64,000 bases of DNA from Micromonospora sp. WMMD882 (GTDB taxonomy: Bacteria; Actinomycetota; Actinomycetes; Mycobacteriales; Micromonosporaceae). Below, piece after piece: positions 55,478-63,766 of the stretch. Within the stretch, counting starts at the first letter, position 1; each line of letters begins with the position of its first letter. Made by a program: the position numbers and the translations under genes. The notes below the pieces were generated by a model that searched no databases, had not been told where the DNA came from, and saw only the letters and a list, made by a program, of their open reading frames with translations. The stretch covers positions 1,860,001 through 1,924,000 of the forward strand of contig NZ_CP114903.1 of the NCBI RefSeq assembly GCF_027497255.1. Direction: 5' to 3'.

Positions 55478-56128
55478 GCCCCCATCCTGGCCCCCGCTCC
55501 TGTGCCCCGCCCCACCATTGCCTGTGCGCCCCCTGTGCGTGTCGCCCCACCCCGCCACCGTCGCCCCACCGCCCTCTCGCCCCACCGCCCGCCAAGATCC
55601 ACACGGGATCCAGGAAACCGCGCCATCCCGCCGCCGCGTCACCGTCACATCACCGAAACGGTGAGCGCGCAGCCTGCCCCGCTCCTGTCGGCGTCCGTCC
55701 CGGCCGACGACTCGACCACCATCCGGGTGGATCAACCGGATGATCGGCCTGATCACCTCGATCAGCCGGGCGGTCCGGATGATCGTGGTGGCAAATGGGC
55801 CCTCCCGGGGGCCGTCCGCCACCACGATCAACTGATCATGCTCGTGGCGCGAACCTGGCCGTGGGCGAGGCGGATCCGGCGAGGCACGGCACGGACCCGA
55901 CCCCGGGAGGCCGACTCCGGACGATGGACGGCATGGGACCGTCGAGGGACGGCGTACGCCCCGCCGGGGGCGAGGCGGATGGCGCCGCCGGACACGGCGC
56001 GGAGCCAGTCGTCGGCCGGCGAAACTGGGCGGACTTCCTGGTCGACCGACTGGGTGACAACCTGTCGCACAGCCGACACACAGCCGCGACCTGAGCCTCT
56101 CCCAGGCACGTCCCGCACGCTCTGGCGC
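55478..56128. other. 651-bp region between the two-component system and the ApbE-like gene
   Basis: No convincing gene. A 56-codon ORF at 55924-56094 ends FLVDRLGDNLSHSRH and may be coding, but has no binding site or recognisable domain. The centre is rich in GATC and contains the hairpin at 55781-55829. Promoters for both divergent genes must lie here. Confidence 0.6.
55781..55829. repeat. Inverted repeat with 12-bp arms
   Basis: GATCGTGGTGGC (55781-55792) and GCCACCACGATC (55818-55829) pair perfectly; the loop itself has a GGGCC/GGGGCC stem. It could be a terminator, an operator or a structured leader. Confidence 0.75.
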
Positions 56129-56977
56129 ATGGACACCGCCGATCGGGTACGCGAGACACGCTGGTCGCACCGGGGTCGCCCGGTGCGGGTGGTGGTGACC
56201 GGGGCGACCCGGCCGACGACCGCCCGTCGGGTGGTCGACGGCGCGCTGGCCGCCCTGGACCGGGTCACCGCGCCGGGCCGGGGCGAGTTGGCCCGGGTGC
56301 ACCGGGCCGCCGGTCGGCCGGTCGCGGTCGGCCCGCTTCTGCGGGACCTGGTGACGGTGGCCCTGGACGCGGCCCGGGCCAGTGACGGCGACTGCGACCC
56401 GACGATCGGCGCGGCCCGGATCCGGCTGGCCGCCCGTGGTGGACCGCTGCCCGTTGACGGCCTCGACGTCGGAGTTCCGGTCGTGGCCGGCCAGTGGGGG
56501 TCGGTGTCGCTGGCCGGCGACTGGCGGTCGGTGTCACTGCGGGGCGACCGGTTGGCCGTGCCGCCGACGTTGCTGCTGGTGCTGGGCGGTACGGCGTCGG
56601 CGTACCTGGCGCAGCGATGTGCCGTACGGATCGCCGAATGTTCGGCCGGCGGGGTGCTGGTGGCGATCGGCTCCCGGGTGGCGACAGCCGGACCGGTCCC
56701 GTCCGGCGGTTGGCCGGTGTCGGTCGGCGCGGGGACGGTCCGGTTGACCGGCGGCGGGCTGGCGACCGCGTCCACCCGGGGCGCGGACGGCTCCGGGGTG
56801 GTCAACCCGCGCACCGGTGGGACGCCCGTCGCGCCGTGGGCGGCGTTGACCGTTGCGGCTCCGGACGCGGTGCGCGCCGCCACCCTCGCGATCAGCGCCC
56901 TGGTCCGGGGCGCGGACGGCCCTCGCTGGCTGACCGGCCAGGACTGCGCCTGGTGGATCACGCCCAGGCCACGTTGA
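56129..56977 (+). CDS. ApbE-like FAD:protein FMN transferase, divergent
   Basis: A 282-residue protein of the ApbE family, which attaches FMN to Thr of redox proteins outside the membrane. Recognisable parts are AARASDGDCDPTIG, VLLVLGGTASAYLAQ-type core strands, and GGLATASTRGADG with a following VVNPRTGG, the usual metal-site and NPRTG loop. The N-terminal MGT-type start and signal peptide are missing, so it may be cytosolic or inactive. No FMN-binding partner is adjacent. Confidence 0.75.
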   Translation: MDTADRVRETRWSHRGRPVRVVVTGATRPTTARRVVDGALAALDRVTAPGRGELARVHRAAGRPVAVGPLLRDLVTVALDAARASDGDCDPTIGAARIRLAARGGPLPVDGLDVGVPVVAGQWGSVSLAGDWRSVSLRGDRLAVPPTLLLVLGGTASAYLAQRCAVRIAECSAGGVLVAIGSRVATAGPVPSGGWPVSVGAGTVRLTGGGLATASTRGADGSGVVNPRTGGTPVAPWAALTVAAPDAVRAATLAISALVRGADGPRWLTGQDCAWWITPRPR

Positions 56978-57097
56978 TCCTCCTGCGAGTCGCCGCCACC
57001 ACGGCGACCATCGCTCGTTGGGCATGCTGTCGCGTGCCGTCGCGGTCGATCGGTACGGCGCGCCCACAGCCGACCTACGTCAACGGGGTACTGAAAA

Positions 57098-57856
57098 GTG
57101 ACGGTTTCCGAACAGCGAGATGCCGGGCAGAGCACCAACCGGTTCTACGACTCGTACGTGTCCACCACCGAGGCCGGAAATAGCAATACAGAAGCCAATA
57201 CTTTCACCTACCGCCGACAGATCCGGCCTTATCTGCCTGAGGGACCAGCCCAGCTCCGGATCCTGGACATCGGTTGCGGCCAGGGCCACCTGGTTCAGAT
57301 CATGCTCACCGACGGGCTGGACGCGTACGGAGTGGACATCAGCCCGGAGCAGGTGGCCCTGGCGCGTAGCCGCGGCCTGGACCGGGTGGAGTTGGGCGAC
57401 TTCCGTTCGTGGCTGGCCACGGAGCACGCCTGGGATGCCGTCATCGCGACCGACATCCTCGAGCACCTCGGCAAAGACGACGTGATGCGGACGTTCGACC
57501 AGGTGGCGCGGGCACTCAAGCCGGGCGGCGTCTTCGTCGCCCGAGTGCCGAACGCCGTCAGCCCGACCGGTGGGAACATCATGTACGGCGACATCACTCA
57601 CCAGACCTGGTTCACCCAACGGAGCCTCGCCCAACTCGCGGCCGTGGCCGGCTTCGAATCGGTACGGTTCGCCGCGTGCACGCCTCCGGTGCACGGCTTC
57701 AGAAGTCTCCTACGTGCCGGCGTCTGGCGGGCTTTCAGTGCCGTCTGGAAAGCCTCGCTCGTCGCCGAGACGGGCCGCGTCCGGGGACACATCGTCACAC
57801 AGAATCTGGTTTGCGTCGCGCAGGCCAGCAGGTCACCTGGGGAACGCCTCACCTGA
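57098..57856 (+). CDS. SAM-dependent methyltransferase, partly low GC
   Basis: A 252-residue class I methyltransferase: motif I ILDIGCGQGHLVQIML, VDISPEQVALARSRG, TDILEHLGKDDVMRTF and LKPGGVFVARVPN. The family (UbiG-like) includes sugar and lipid methylases. The first 120 bp of the gene are clearly poorer in GC than the neighbours (AATAGCAATACAG-type codons), a sign of transfer. GTG 57098 has only a weak binding site. It has no obvious operon. Confidence 0.88.
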   Translation: MTVSEQRDAGQSTNRFYDSYVSTTEAGNSNTEANTFTYRRQIRPYLPEGPAQLRILDIGCGQGHLVQIMLTDGLDAYGVDISPEQVALARSRGLDRVELGDFRSWLATEHAWDAVIATDILEHLGKDDVMRTFDQVARALKPGGVFVARVPNAVSPTGGNIMYGDITHQTWFTQRSLAQLAAVAGFESVRFAACTPPVHGFRSLLRAGVWRAFSAVWKASLVAETGRVRGHIVTQNLVCVAQASRSPGERLT

Positions 57857-57987
57857 GCCGGGCACGGCCGGATCTCGCGTGTACGGCTGCGGCCGGCACG
57901 TCGCTCAGCGGTGGCGGCGACTACCGTTTCGCTTCGCGTGCTGCGGTGGTCGAGAGAGGCGGACAGTGGTAGCGGTAGCTTCGGGGC

Positions 57988-58956
57988 ATGCCGCGAGGAA
58001 GTGACAGCCCGCTGAGAGACAAGGTCGTACTGGTGACGGGGGCCGCCCGGGGCATCGGTGAGCACACCGCCCGGGTCGCCGCCGCCCGGGGCGCACGCGT
58101 CGCCCTGGTCGGGCTGGAGCCGGAGCGGCTCGCCGCACTGGCGGCCGAGCTGGGCGAAGGGCACGTCTGGTTTCCCGCCGACGTCACCGACCAGGCCGAT
58201 CTGACCCGTGCCGTCGACGGCACGGTCGGCGCGCTGGGCGGGATCGACGCGGTGGTCGCCAACGCCGGGGTGGCGAACCGGGGCACCCTCGCCGTCGGGG
58301 ATCTGGACGCGATGGTGCGCACCGTCGAGGTGAACCTGATCGGGGTGATGCGGACGGCGGCGGCCACCGTCGACGCGCTGATAGCCCGGCGCGGGTACCT
58401 GCTGATCGTCTCCTCGGCGGCGGCGTTCGCCGCGCCGCCGGGGATGGCGGCGTACTGCGCGTCGAAGGCCGGGGTGGAGAGTTTCGGCACGTCGATCCGG
58501 CTGGAACTGGCCCATCACGGGGTGGTGGTCGGCGTCGCGCATCCGTCGTGGATCGACACCGATCTGGTCCGCGACGCCCGCGCCGACCTGCCGGCCGTCG
58601 CCGAGCTGCTGGCCAGGCTGCCCTGGCCGATGCGGAAGACCACGTCCGTCCAGGAGTGCGCCACGGCGTTCGTCCGGGCCGTCGAGCGGCGGCAGCGCCG
58701 CGTGTACGTGCCGCGCGCGGTCGGGCTGCTCCAGGCCGGCCGGTCGGTGCTGGTCGGTCCACTGGCGGATCTGGTGATGGCGCGGCACGCCCGGCGGGCC
58801 GTGCCCGAGTTGGAGGCGCAGGTGCGGGCGCTGGGCCGCAGCTTCGGGACGAGCACCCCGCTGCCGGAGAAGACGGACCGGGGACGACCCGGCGACGCGG
58901 GCCACGGACGACGGCCCGGCGACCCGAACCCAGGGACGGCCCACCGGCACGGGTGA
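57988..58956 (+). CDS. Short-chain dehydrogenase/reductase
   Basis: A 322-residue SDR. The cofactor motif is VTGAARGIGEHTARVAAARG, followed by VVANAGVAN and the catalytic SerX11TyrX3Lys in SSAAAFAAPPGMAAYCASKAG. The length past residue 260 is a basic, low-complexity tail. Such SDRs act on many alcohols; substrate unknown. It lies 131 bp behind the methyltransferase gene and 188 bp before the kinase. Confidence 0.9.
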   Translation: MPRGSDSPLRDKVVLVTGAARGIGEHTARVAAARGARVALVGLEPERLAALAAELGEGHVWFPADVTDQADLTRAVDGTVGALGGIDAVVANAGVANRGTLAVGDLDAMVRTVEVNLIGVMRTAAATVDALIARRGYLLIVSSAAAFAAPPGMAAYCASKAGVESFGTSIRLELAHHGVVVGVAHPSWIDTDLVRDARADLPAVAELLARLPWPMRKTTSVQECATAFVRAVERRQRRVYVPRAVGLLQAGRSVLVGPLADLVMARHARRAVPELEAQVRALGRSFGTSTPLPEKTDRGRPGDAGHGRRPGDPNPGTAHRHG

Positions 58957-59064
58957 CAGACGACCGGGCGGCACGGGGGGCGGGCAGCCCGACGGCGGGT
59001 CGAGCCGGTCGCGGGCGGCTCGTCCGGTTGACCGAGTGCTCAGCCAGCGGATCGTCAGCCGTCG

Positions 59065-59090
59065 GTTTGTGCTGTTCGACGGCCGGGTAC
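59065..59090 (+). promoter_or_regulatory. SigB/SigF-type promoter of the Ser/Thr kinase gene
   Basis: GTTT (59065-59068), 16 nt, GGGTAC (59085-59090), 54 nt before the ATG at 59145. Confidence 0.75.
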
Positions 59091-59144
59091 CGGCTCGGGA
59101 GCACCCGCGACCGGAGCGCGGTGACGAGGCGAGGAGCGCACACG

Positions 59145-60095
59145 ATGAGAACGCTGGACGGGCGATACCGGCTCGAACAGCGCGTCGGCATCGGTGGCAT
59201 GTCGGAGGTCTGGCGCGCCCACGACGTGGTGCTGGACCGAACGGTCGCGGTGAAGTTGATCTCGCCGGGCCAGGACGACGGCCCGACCTCGGTCGACCGG
59301 ATCCGGGCCGAGGCGCGTTCGGCCGCCCGGTTGGTGCATCCGAACGTGGCGAGCGTGCACGACTTCGGCACCGCCTCGACGGCCACCGGCCAGCAGGTGC
59401 CGTACATCGTGATGGAGCTCGCCGAGGGGGAGACCCTGGCCGCGCACGTCCGTTCCGGCCCGCTGGACTGGCGGATCGCCGTCCGGGTCTGCGCCGAGGT
59501 GAGCGCCGCGTTGTCCGCCGCGCACGCCCACGGCATCGTGCACCGGGACGTGAAGCCGGCGAACGTCGTGCTCACCCCCGCCGGGGTGAAGGTGCTGGAT
59601 TTCGGCATCGCCACGGCCAACGGCACGACGGACCCACTGCCGGCGGGCATGGTGGTCGGCACCCCGGCCTATCTCGCCCCGGAGCAGTTGGCGCAGCGTC
59701 CGGCGACCACCGCCGCCGACATGTACGCCCTGGGTGTGCTGCTCTACTACTGTCTCACCGCCCGGCTGCCGTACCCGGCGGCAGCCGCCGGCCAACTGCT
59801 CGGCGTGCGCCGGCAGCCGCCGGCCCCGCTGCCCGCGATCGACGGTCTGCCGGGCGAGGTGGCCGACCTGTGCCGCCGTTGCCTGGCCGAGGAGCCGCTG
59901 GAGCGGCCCACCAGCCTGGTCGCCGCCCTGATGCTGGCCGAGGCGGTCGACGCGCGGGTGTACGTCCCGTTGGCCGTCGCGGCGCCCCGCCAGCGGCAGG
60001 CGGACGCCGCTCTGTCGCCGTGGACCGAGCGGGCCGCGTCCGAGCCGACGGAGGTGGCGATGATGGCCGACTCCGGCGGTGGACCGGAGCGCTGA
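59145..60095 (+). CDS. Soluble Ser/Thr protein kinase
   Basis: A 316-residue Hanks-type kinase. The glycine loop is VGIGGMSEVWRA, the Lys is in VAVKLI, the catalytic loop HRDVKPANVVL, the metal site DFG, and the activation end GTPAYLAPEQL. There is no membrane helix or extracellular sensor, so it is cytosolic, unlike PknB. GAGGAG precedes the ATG. A SigB-like promoter stands 55 bp upstream. Its target may be one of the stress regulators in this window. Confidence 0.93.
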   Translation: MRTLDGRYRLEQRVGIGGMSEVWRAHDVVLDRTVAVKLISPGQDDGPTSVDRIRAEARSAARLVHPNVASVHDFGTASTATGQQVPYIVMELAEGETLAAHVRSGPLDWRIAVRVCAEVSAALSAAHAHGIVHRDVKPANVVLTPAGVKVLDFGIATANGTTDPLPAGMVVGTPAYLAPEQLAQRPATTAADMYALGVLLYYCLTARLPYPAAAAGQLLGVRRQPPAPLPAIDGLPGEVADLCRRCLAEEPLERPTSLVAALMLAEAVDARVYVPLAVAAPRQRQADAALSPWTERAASEPTEVAMMADSGGGPER

Positions 60096-60179
60096 CCGGC
60101 CCGAGCGCCGACCCGGCCGGAGGCGCGACCAGAGGCGCGACCGGAGCCGAGCGTCGGCCGGGGGCGTGCCGCCCTCGGC

Positions 60180-60204
60180 GTTTCGGCGCGCGGGTGCCGG
60201 GTAG
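60180..60204 (+). promoter_or_regulatory. SigB/SigF-type promoter of the OsmC/Ohr-like gene
   Basis: GTTT (60180-60183), 15 nt, GGGTAG (60199-60204), 29 nt before the ATG at 60234. Confidence 0.75.
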
Positions 60205-60233
60205 CCGGGCCGGGAACGACGGGAGGAACAGCG

Positions 60234-60659
60234 ATGTCGGATCCGGATTCGTGGTTCCACGAAGCGATGGCGACCGCCGAGGGCGGCCACGTGCACACCG
60301 ACGACGGCGGCCTGTCGACCGCCCTGGCGTCCCCGCTCGCGCCGCACTGCACCGGGCTCACCCCGGAACAGTTGCTCGCGGCGGCGTTCGCCTCCTGCCT
60401 GCACCACGCCGCGGTCGAGGCGGCCCGGGACATCACCGACGAGGCGCACACCGTGCAGGTCCGCGCGGAGGTACGGCTGGGTCGCGGCGACGACGGCCGC
60501 TACCAGGCCGACGTGCACGCCTCGATCTCGTCGGTCGGGTTGAGCCGGGAGCAGCTCGCCGGGCTGGTGGAGCACGCGGACCGGCTCTGGCCGTTCTCGA
60601 CGACCGACCTGAGCCGGCACCGCCTGACCGTCACCGCGGCGGAGAACGGCCGACGCTGA
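60234..60659 (+). CDS. OsmC/Ohr-like peroxide-defence protein without resolving Cys
   Basis: A 141-residue member of the OsmC/Ohr family, which reduces organic peroxides with a Cys pair. The peroxidatic Cys is C55 in FASCLHH. The second Cys, normally in a CPYS segment, is replaced: RLWPFSTTDLS has W119 where the Cys should be. It may work with an external thiol or another Cys (C39). GGGAGGAA precedes the ATG. SigB-like promoter. Confidence 0.88.
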   Translation: MSDPDSWFHEAMATAEGGHVHTDDGGLSTALASPLAPHCTGLTPEQLLAAAFASCLHHAAVEAARDITDEAHTVQVRAEVRLGRGDDGRYQADVHASISSVGLSREQLAGLVEHADRLWPFSTTDLSRHRLTVTAAENGRR

Positions 60660-60813
60660 CGGCGGGACGGCCGAGGTGACCCCGGACCGAACGGCCGAGG
60701 CTCGGGCGGAGCCGCGACGACCGCCGGACCGTGCCGGAAATGCCGGTTCGGGACGGCTTCAGGGGAAAAGTCAAATAGTAGAACCGCACCCGCCATGCCG
60801 TACATATCTGACA

Positions 60814-60843
60814 TGGGGGTGTCGATCGTCGGTAATTGTGGCT
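60814..60843 (+). promoter_or_regulatory. Possible promoter of the transglycosylase-like gene
   Basis: In a stretch of lower GC, a CTGACA -35-like box is followed 18 nt later by a GTAATT -10-like box. The 238-bp gap 60660-60897 shows no gene. I looked for a c-di-AMP riboswitch, common before such genes, and did not find its conserved blocks. Confidence 0.3.
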
Positions 60844-60897
60844 CATGACACTATTCGCGCCGATGGCAATGCCCGTCAGACTTTCTAACCTCGGCGG

Positions 60898-61731
60898 GTG
60901 CCTCCCGACCACTCCCCTGCGCCGAAGCTGCCCGACGCCCGGCCGAACGACCGTTCGGACGACATGCCATCGCCCGTACGGAAAGTGGGGCGGCATCGCG
61001 CCGAGGACCGCCGGCCGCCGCGCCGGTCCCGCCTGTCCCACCCCCCGGTACGGGTCGCGGTCGCCACCGGAGTGGCCTGCTGCCTCGGCGTCGGCCTCTT
61101 CGCCGGCGCCCGGGGCGGCCTCGGCGACGGGAAGCCGCCACCCGGCGCCCTGGCCGACCGGGCGGCCAGCGCCGCCGAGGCCGACCAGCGGGCGTCCCGG
61201 TCGTTCCAGCGCGGCGGGTCGGCCGCCGTGACGCCCGGCGGCACCGCCAGCCCACTCGCCACGCTCTCCCCCGCCCGCCCGACGGAGCCGGCCCGGCCGA
61301 CGCCGGTCGCCGGGCTGAGCCAGGCACAGATGGACAACGCGAAGACGATCGTGGACGTCGGCGTCCGGCTCCGGATGCCGCGCCGGGCCCTGGTGGTCGC
61401 CGTCGCCACCGCGCTGCAGGAGAGCGATCTGCGCAACCTCGCCAGCGACCGGCTCCCCGAGTCGTCCCGTTACCCGCACCAGGGCAGCGGCGACGACCAC
61501 GACTCCGTCGGGCTGTTCCAGCAGCGCCCGAGCAGCGGCTGGGGCAGCGTACGGGAGCTGATGCAGCCGGCGTACGCCTCCCGGGCGTTCTACCTGGCGC
61601 TGCGTGAGGTGTCCGGTTGGCAGCGGCTGAGCGTGACCGCCGCCGCCCAGTCGGTGCAGAAGTCCGCGTACCCGCACGCGTACGCCAAGCACGAGCACCG
61701 GGCCACGGCGATCGTCGACGCGCTCGGCTGA
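60898..61731 (+). CDS. Exported lysozyme/transglycosylase-like protein
   Basis: A 277-residue protein with a membrane/signal segment at about residues 52-70 after a basic start, a Pro/Ala/Ser-rich linker, and a C-terminal lysozyme-like domain of actinobacterial cell-wall proteins: VATALQESDLRNLAS with a candidate catalytic Glu, DSVGLFQQRPSSGWG and SVQKSAYPHAYAKHE. It would act on peptidoglycan outside the membrane. GTG 60898 is the frame's start; ATG 60964 is an alternative nearer the helix. It is convergent with the response regulator gene. Confidence 0.82.
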   Translation: MPPDHSPAPKLPDARPNDRSDDMPSPVRKVGRHRAEDRRPPRRSRLSHPPVRVAVATGVACCLGVGLFAGARGGLGDGKPPPGALADRAASAAEADQRASRSFQRGGSAAVTPGGTASPLATLSPARPTEPARPTPVAGLSQAQMDNAKTIVDVGVRLRMPRRALVVAVATALQESDLRNLASDRLPESSRYPHQGSGDDHDSVGLFQQRPSSGWGSVRELMQPAYASRAFYLALREVSGWQRLSVTAAAQSVQKSAYPHAYAKHEHRATAIVDALG

Positions 61732-61742
61732 GCGTGACGCGG

Positions 61743-62189
61743 TCAGACGCGCTTGGGCAGGACCACGACCCGGCCGAAGAACTCGTCGATGCGGCGCACC
61801 ACGTCGTTGAAGTCGTCCAGGTCGATCGGCTTCGTCACGTACGCGTTGGCCTGAAGGGTGTAGCTGCCGACGATGTCGGTGTCCGCGTTCGACGTGGTGA
61901 GCACGACGATCGGGATGGTCCGCAGGTCCTCGTCGCTCTTGACCTCGCCGAGCACCTGCCGTCCGTCCATCCGGGGCATGTTGAGGTCGAGCAGGATGAC
62001 GTCCGGACGCTTGGCGTCGGTGTGCCGACCCTCCCGCCGGAGGAACTCCATCGCCTCCTGGCCGTCGTTGACCACGTCGATGACCTTGTCGACGTCCGAG
62101 TCCTCCAGCGCCTCCTCGATCATGAGGACGTCACCGGGATCGTCGTCCACCACCAGGATCCGTACCGGGCCCGACGTGGCTGCGCCCAT
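61743..62189 (-). CDS. Single-domain response regulator (Rcp1 type)
   Basis: A 148-residue stand-alone receiver: acidic pocket VVDDDPGD, phospho-acceptor D68 in ILLDLNMP, switch region VVLTTS and K120 in YVTKPID. No output domain. Relatives of this type (Rcp1) receive phosphate from phytochrome-like or hybrid kinases. It lies before a STAS gene and a B12 sensor gene on the same strand and may belong to their signalling group, 69 bp apart. Confidence 0.92.
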   Translation of the reverse strand: MGAATSGPVRILVVDDDPGDVLMIEEALEDSDVDKVIDVVNDGQEAMEFLRREGRHTDAKRPDVILLDLNMPRMDGRQVLGEVKSDEDLRTIPIVVLTTSNADTDIVGSYTLQANAYVTKPIDLDDFNDVVRRIDEFFGRVVVLPKRV

Positions 62190-62258
62190 GGTTACCTGCC
62201 TCTTCCTGATGTGTTACCGGGACCGCACGGTCGAGTGCCGGCGGGAAAATCTAACCGA

Positions 62259-62603
62259 TCACCGACAGGGCTGCGCCGCCGGGTCGACTTCGGGGTCGTG
62301 GCGCAGCACCTCGGCCAGGCCGGTGAGCCGCAGCACCCGGTCGACCCGCCCGGACGCGCCGGTGAGACGCAACCAGCCGCCCACGGCGGCGGCGGCGTTG
62401 TCGCCCCGGACGAAGGCGGCGATGCCGGTCGAGTCGCAGAACGTCAGCTCGGTCAGGTCGACCAGCAGACGGGACCGTCCGGCGGTGACGAGCCGGTCGA
62501 CCGCCGCGGTCAGCTCGGGCGCGGAGCTCAGATCCAGCTCGCCCGAGAGCCGCAGGCAGACCACACCGTCGTCCCGCTCCGCGTGCGTGACGGTGAACGT
62601 CAA
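62259..62603 (-). CDS. STAS-domain anti-sigma-factor antagonist
   Basis: A 114-residue STAS protein. LRLSGELDLSSAPEL opens the fold and the phospho-acceptor S58 lies in TFCDSTGIAAF, a normal DSxG context. No ATG or GTG fits; TTG 62603 has AGAGGA 5 nt upstream and gives the right N-terminus. A TATACT -10 box lies about 50 nt before it. When dephosphorylated, such proteins free a sigma factor from its anti-sigma kinase. A PP2C phosphatase gene in the same cluster could do that. Confidence 0.85.
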   Translation of the reverse strand: MTFTVTHAERDDGVVCLRLSGELDLSSAPELTAAVDRLVTAGRSRLLVDLTELTFCDSTGIAAFVRGDNAAAAVGGWLRLTGASGRVDRVLRLTGLAEVLRHDPEVDPAAQPCR

Positions 62604-62731
62604 GGTTTTCCTCTCGGCCCGCCCAGGAGGGAGGATATTTGCAGTAGAGCAAGTATAAGCAGGGCTCGACCGGAATCCGCCACCTGACCCGACTTCGACC
62701 GGTGGACGGTCGCCGCCCGGCCCGGCTTCGA

Positions 62732-63766
62732 CTACCGGCGTACGGTCACCGCCGGTCGACCCGCGGCGAGGAACCTGCCGGCGCGGGGGAAGTCCCGCAG
62801 CGCCCGCGCGAAGTGCTCCAGCGTGTGCGCCACCGACGCGACCGGCACGCCCCGACTGGCCAGGATCGTCGCCAGCCACTCGACGAACTCGGTGAACAGC
62901 GCGGCGTCGTCGACGTAGACGGCGGCGGCGAGGAAGTCCAGGAGGTAGCCGAGATCGGCGACGGTCGAATCGAGCTGGGCGGGGGTGTAGTCGGCCACCC
63001 CGGGGAAGCGGCCCCGCAGGTCGACCAACGCCGAGTCGATCAGCTCGGCGCGCCGCCGGAGCAGGCCGGCGTACTCGTCGTCGGCCAGGTGCGCCAGATC
63101 GGCGGCCGGCACCCGGCGCAGCGTCCGCTCGTCGGCGACCAGCTCCGCCGCGGACGGCGCGTCGGGCGCCCAGGCCACGCCCAGTCGCCCGGCCCAGCGG
63201 CCGTCGAGGCCGAACCCCCGGCCACCGACCAGCACCGGCACGTCGGAACGCCGGCACGCCTCGATCATGCGGTGCGCGTGCGGCAGCCGCATCGGCAGCG
63301 CGCACGCCAGCGCGACCGCGTGCGCGTCGTGCCGTTGCAGGTACGAGACCAGGTGCGCGGCGGGCACGCTGGCCCCCAGGAAGGTAACCTGCCAGCCGCG
63401 CAACCGCAGCACCTCGGCCACCAGACGGGCCGGCAACGCGTGCCACTCCCCGTCCATGCAGGCCACCACGATCCGCCCGCGCGTCGGCCGCGGGTTGACG
63501 TACGCCGACACGGCGGCCACCACCCGGTCGCTGATGTGCGTGGCGGCGTGCTCCTGCGCCACGCTCCACTCGTTGCGCGCCCACAGCTCGCCCACCTCGG
63601 CCTGGGCCGGCGCGACCAGGTCGAGCAGGATCGGCTCGGCCGGCACGCCCCGGTCCAGCAGAGCGGTCACCACGTCGACCGCCGCGTACTCGTCGGCCTC
63701 CTCGAGGTGCGACAGGTACGTCGGGAAGACCTCGGTCAGGTCGGCGGTCGGCGCGACGTTGGTCAC
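62732..63766 (-). CDS. B12-binding sensor protein (CarH-like without DNA-binding domain)
   Basis: A 344-residue protein with an N-terminal helical B12-capping domain carrying W62-x9-E72-H73, the motif of CarH-type light sensors, and a Rossmann cobalamin domain (residues 97-200). The usual DxHxxG reads EWHALP, so the lower His is kept and the last Gly is lost. There is no MerR DNA-binding domain; the C-terminal 130 residues are helical and unknown. It starts with GTG 63766, overlapping the phosphatase gene by 4 bp. Likely function: sense light or cobalamin and control the PP2C/STAS switch. Confidence 0.85.
   Translation of the reverse strand: MTNVAPTADLTEVFPTYLSHLEEADEYAAVDVVTALLDRGVPAEPILLDLVAPAQAEVGELWARNEWSVAQEHAATHISDRVVAAVSAYVNPRPTRGRIVVACMDGEWHALPARLVAEVLRLRGWQVTFLGASVPAAHLVSYLQRHDAHAVALACALPMRLPHAHRMIEACRRSDVPVLVGGRGFGLDGRWAGRLGVAWAPDAPSAAELVADERTLRRVPAADLAHLADDEYAGLLRRRAELIDSALVDLRGRFPGVADYTPAQLDSTVADLGYLLDFLAAAVYVDDAALFTEFVEWLATILASRGVPVASVAHTLEHFARALRDFPRAGRFLAAGRPAVTVRR

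Noticed and set aside
55924..56094. A 56-codon ORF before the ApbE-like gene
   Set aside because: No binding site, no recognisable domain and atypical composition in its first half; noted in the gap entry but not called as a gene.
60660..60897. Possible c-di-AMP (ydaO) riboswitch before the cell-wall protein gene
   Set aside because: The region is lower in GC and suggestive, but I could not find the conserved sequence blocks of that riboswitch.
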